Assembly: GCA_017456005.1 (NCBI GenBank)
Contig: JAFTLJ010000090.1
Location: forward strand, 29,295-93,294
DNA length: 64,000 nt
DNA from: Clostridia bacterium
GTDB lineage: Bacteria > Bacillota > Clostridia > Oscillospirales > CAG-272
Reading direction: 5' to 3'
The translations under genes and the position numbers were made by a program. Under the pieces are notes generated by a model, which was not told where the DNA came from, did not search any database, and was given only the letters and a program-made list of their open reading frames with translations. Of this stretch, positions 62,399-64,000 are shown piece after piece; position 1 is the first letter of the stretch; every line of letters begins with the position of its first letter.

Positions 62399-63022
62399 AT
62401 GGCAAGATATACAGGTGCTGTATGCAGACTTTGCCGCCGCGAAGGTGAAAAACTTTTCCTCAAAGGCGAAAGATGCCTTACAGATAAATGCCCCGTAACA
62501 AGACGTGGAACAGCTCCCGGTCAGCACGGCGCGGCACAGTCCAGAAAAAACAAAGAATACAATATGCAGCTTCGTGAAAAACAGAAAGCTAAGAGATACT
62601 ACGGCGTACAGGAAAAACAGTTCAGAAACTACTTTGCTGCTGCCAGCAAGCAGGAAGGCCAGACAGGTGAAAACCTTCTTTGCCTCGTTGAACGTCGTTT
62701 CGACAACGTAGTTTACAGAATGGGTCTTGCAGAAAGCCGTAACGAAGCTCGCCAGCTCGTTCTTCACGCTCACTTCGAGCTCAACGGCAAAAAAGCTAAC
62801 ATTCCCTCTATCCTTGTTAAGGTTGGCGATGTTATCACACTCAAAGCAAGCGATTCCGAAAAAATCAAATCTCTTGTTGAACTTATGAACAGCAAGACAT
62901 TCCCGAAATGGCTTGAAGTTGATAAGACAAACTGCAGCGCGAAAGTAGTTGCTCTTCCCACAAGAGAAGACATCGACTTCCCCTTCCAGGAACACCTTAT
63001 CGTCGAGTTGTACTCCAAATAA
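62399..63022 (+). CDS. rpsD: Ribosomal protein S4, zinc-binding type
   Basis: 207 residues. The N-terminus has CRLC and CLTDKC, the zinc form. [19 protein letters not shown] and the S4 RNA-binding domain ([20 protein letters not shown]) follow. Primary assembly protein. Confidence 0.98.
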   Translation: MARYTGAVCRLCRREGEKLFLKGERCLTDKCPVTRRGTAPGQHGAAQSRKNKEYNMQLREKQKAKRYYGVQEKQFRNYFAAASKQEGQTGENLLCLVERRFDNVVYRMGLAESRNEARQLVLHAHFELNGKKANIPSILVKVGDVITLKASDSEKIKSLVELMNSKTFPKWLEVDKTNCSAKVVALPTREDIDFPFQEHLIVELYSK

Positions 63023-63024
63023 TA

Positions 63025-63059
63025 ATTACCCCCGATGCATCGTATCATCGGGCGGTAAT
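63025..63059 (+). promoter_or_regulatory. Hairpin between rpsD and rpoA
   Basis: ATTACC-CCCGATG (63025-63037) pairs with CATCGGG-C-GGTAAT (63046-63059), with one bulged base. It directly follows the rpsD stop. No T-run follows. The rest of the 123-base gap has an AGGAGGG site for rpoA. Confidence 0.55.
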
Positions 63060-63145
63060 ACAGCTCGGTTCGATATCCCAGCATCACAGCGCACTTCAAC
63101 TTCAATAATTGTTGTGTTAATTATATATAGGAGGGTTAATTAGCA

Positions 63146-64000
63146 ATGAATATAGAAAAGCCTAATATTACGGCGATAGATTTAAGTGAAGACGGCAAAC
63201 ACGGTTCCTTTATCGTAGAACCCCTTGAAAGAGGCTACGGTACAACAATAGGCAACTCGCTTCGCCGCATACTTCTCAGCTCGCTCCCCGGTGTTGCTGT
63301 TGTAAGTATCAAGCTTTCCGGCGGCGGCAAAGACGTACTTCATGAAATTTCTACTATCCCCGGCGTAAAAGAAGATGTTTGTGAGATCGTTTTGAACGTT
63401 AAAGGCATCACAGCGAAGCTCTTCTCGAACGGCCCCAAGACTGTTTCCATAGACGTTACAGGCGGCATGGACGTTTGCGCAGGACACATCGTTTGCGATG
63501 ACGAACTTCAGATACTCAACCCCGAACATCACATAGCTACGGTAAGCGAAGGCGTTCGCTTCCATATGGACCTCACTTTCGACCACGGCCGCGGCTACGT
63601 TACGCAAGAAAGAAATAAACAGCTTTACTCTTCGGGTCAGTTGGGCGTTATCTTCGTAGACTCGATCTTCACGCCCGTGTATAACGCAAGCTATCAGGTT
63701 GACAATACACGTGTTGGTAACATCACAGACTTTGATAAGCTTACACTCGATGTTTTGACTAACGGTACGCTCTCTGCAAGAGAAGCTGTATCGCTTGCAG
63801 CCAAGATACTCAACGAGCATCTCAACCTCTTTGTTGATCTTTCCGATGAAGCGAAGAGTGCAGAGATAATGGTTGAAAGAGAAGAAACCAAGAAAGAAAA
63901 AGTCCTTGAGATGACCATTGAGGAGCTTGACTTGTCTGTTCGTAGTTTCAACTGCTTGAAACGCGCAGGCATCGACACTGTCGAGGATTTGACAAGCAAG
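63146..64000 (+). CDS. rpoA: RNA polymerase alpha subunit (3' end outside window)
   Basis: 285 codons are present and the frame is open at the window end. [38 protein letters not shown] is the N-terminal dimerisation domain. The linker ([20 protein letters not shown]) leads to the start of the C-terminal domain ([20 protein letters not shown]). AGGAGGG is nine bases upstream. Confidence 0.98.
   Translation, partial: MNIEKPNITAIDLSEDGKHGSFIVEPLERGYGTTIGNSLRRILLSSLPGVAVVSIKLSGGGKDVLHEISTIPGVKEDVCEIVLNVKGITAKLFSNGPKTVSIDVTGGMDVCAGHIVCDDELQILNPEHHIATVSEGVRFHMDLTFDHGRGYVTQERNKQLYSSGQLGVIFVDSIFTPVYNASYQVDNTRVGNITDFDKLTLDVLTNGTLSAREAVSLAAKILNEHLNLFVDLSDEAKSAEIMVEREETKKEKVLEMTIEELDLSVRSFNCLKRAGIDTVEDLTSK

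Noticed and set aside
1-64000. CRISPR array or cas genes
   Set aside because: No regularly spaced direct repeats and no Cas-like proteins were seen.

Overview
The window looks like a piece of chromosome from a spore-lineage Firmicute, most likely a gut-type clostridium of the Oscillospirales/Ruminococcaceae kind. The reasons are: a Gram-positive S10-spc-alpha ribosomal gene order with zinc-type S14 and S4; WhiA next to MurB; the yabB-rsmI-metG-tatD block known from Bacillus and Clostridium; a GlgC plus GlgD pair; a BofC-like protein; frequent TTG and GTG starts with strong GGAGG sites; and consensus TTGACA/TATAAT promoters. The taxon is an inference from gene content; no search was run.

Layout. 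1-6160: end of a YfhO-type membrane protein, a B12/radical SAM protein, and the ribosome-rescue factor RqcH, closed by a strong terminator. 6193-12035: a compact phage head module on the plus strand (zinc-ribbon-like protein, small and large terminase, portal, putative scaffold, major capsid, putative connector) with its own consensus promoter, but without any tail, lysis or integrase gene. 12038-12611: two divergent small HTH regulators with three operator-like palindromes between them. 12805-14379 and 22101-23729: two paralogous ECF-type sigma factors fused to long C-terminal regions, each bracketed by near-identical terminator hairpins. 14423-20598 (minus): tatD, metG, rsmI, yabB-like and TrmH-like methyltransferases, a tiny membrane peptide and a NERD-domain membrane protein. 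20814-21980: a cation exporter. 23775-25940 (minus): two radical SAM enzymes. 26040-28619 (minus): a class A penicillin-binding protein, divergent from a BofC-like protein. 29078-34589 (minus): murB, whiA and dnaE, the last interrupted by one in-frame TAA.

34896-47667 is a single plus-strand glycogen operon (glgB, glgC, glgD, glgA, glgP, a GH13 hydrolase, a small Ada-like lipoprotein, a GH31 hydrolase). It joins synthesis from glucose-1-phosphate with phosphorolytic and hydrolytic breakdown. A MITE-like 198-bp palindromic element and a tRNA-Arg(CCG) follow.

48358-64000 is the ribosomal protein supercluster from rpsJ to rpoA (cut by the window end), including secY, adk, map and infA. It has tandem promoters, a structured leader with a terminator-like hairpin, and several hairpin-bearing gaps between genes.

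The most unusual material is the isolated head module, the two terminator-bracketed sigma genes, the nonsense codon in dnaE, and the palindromic element at 47740.
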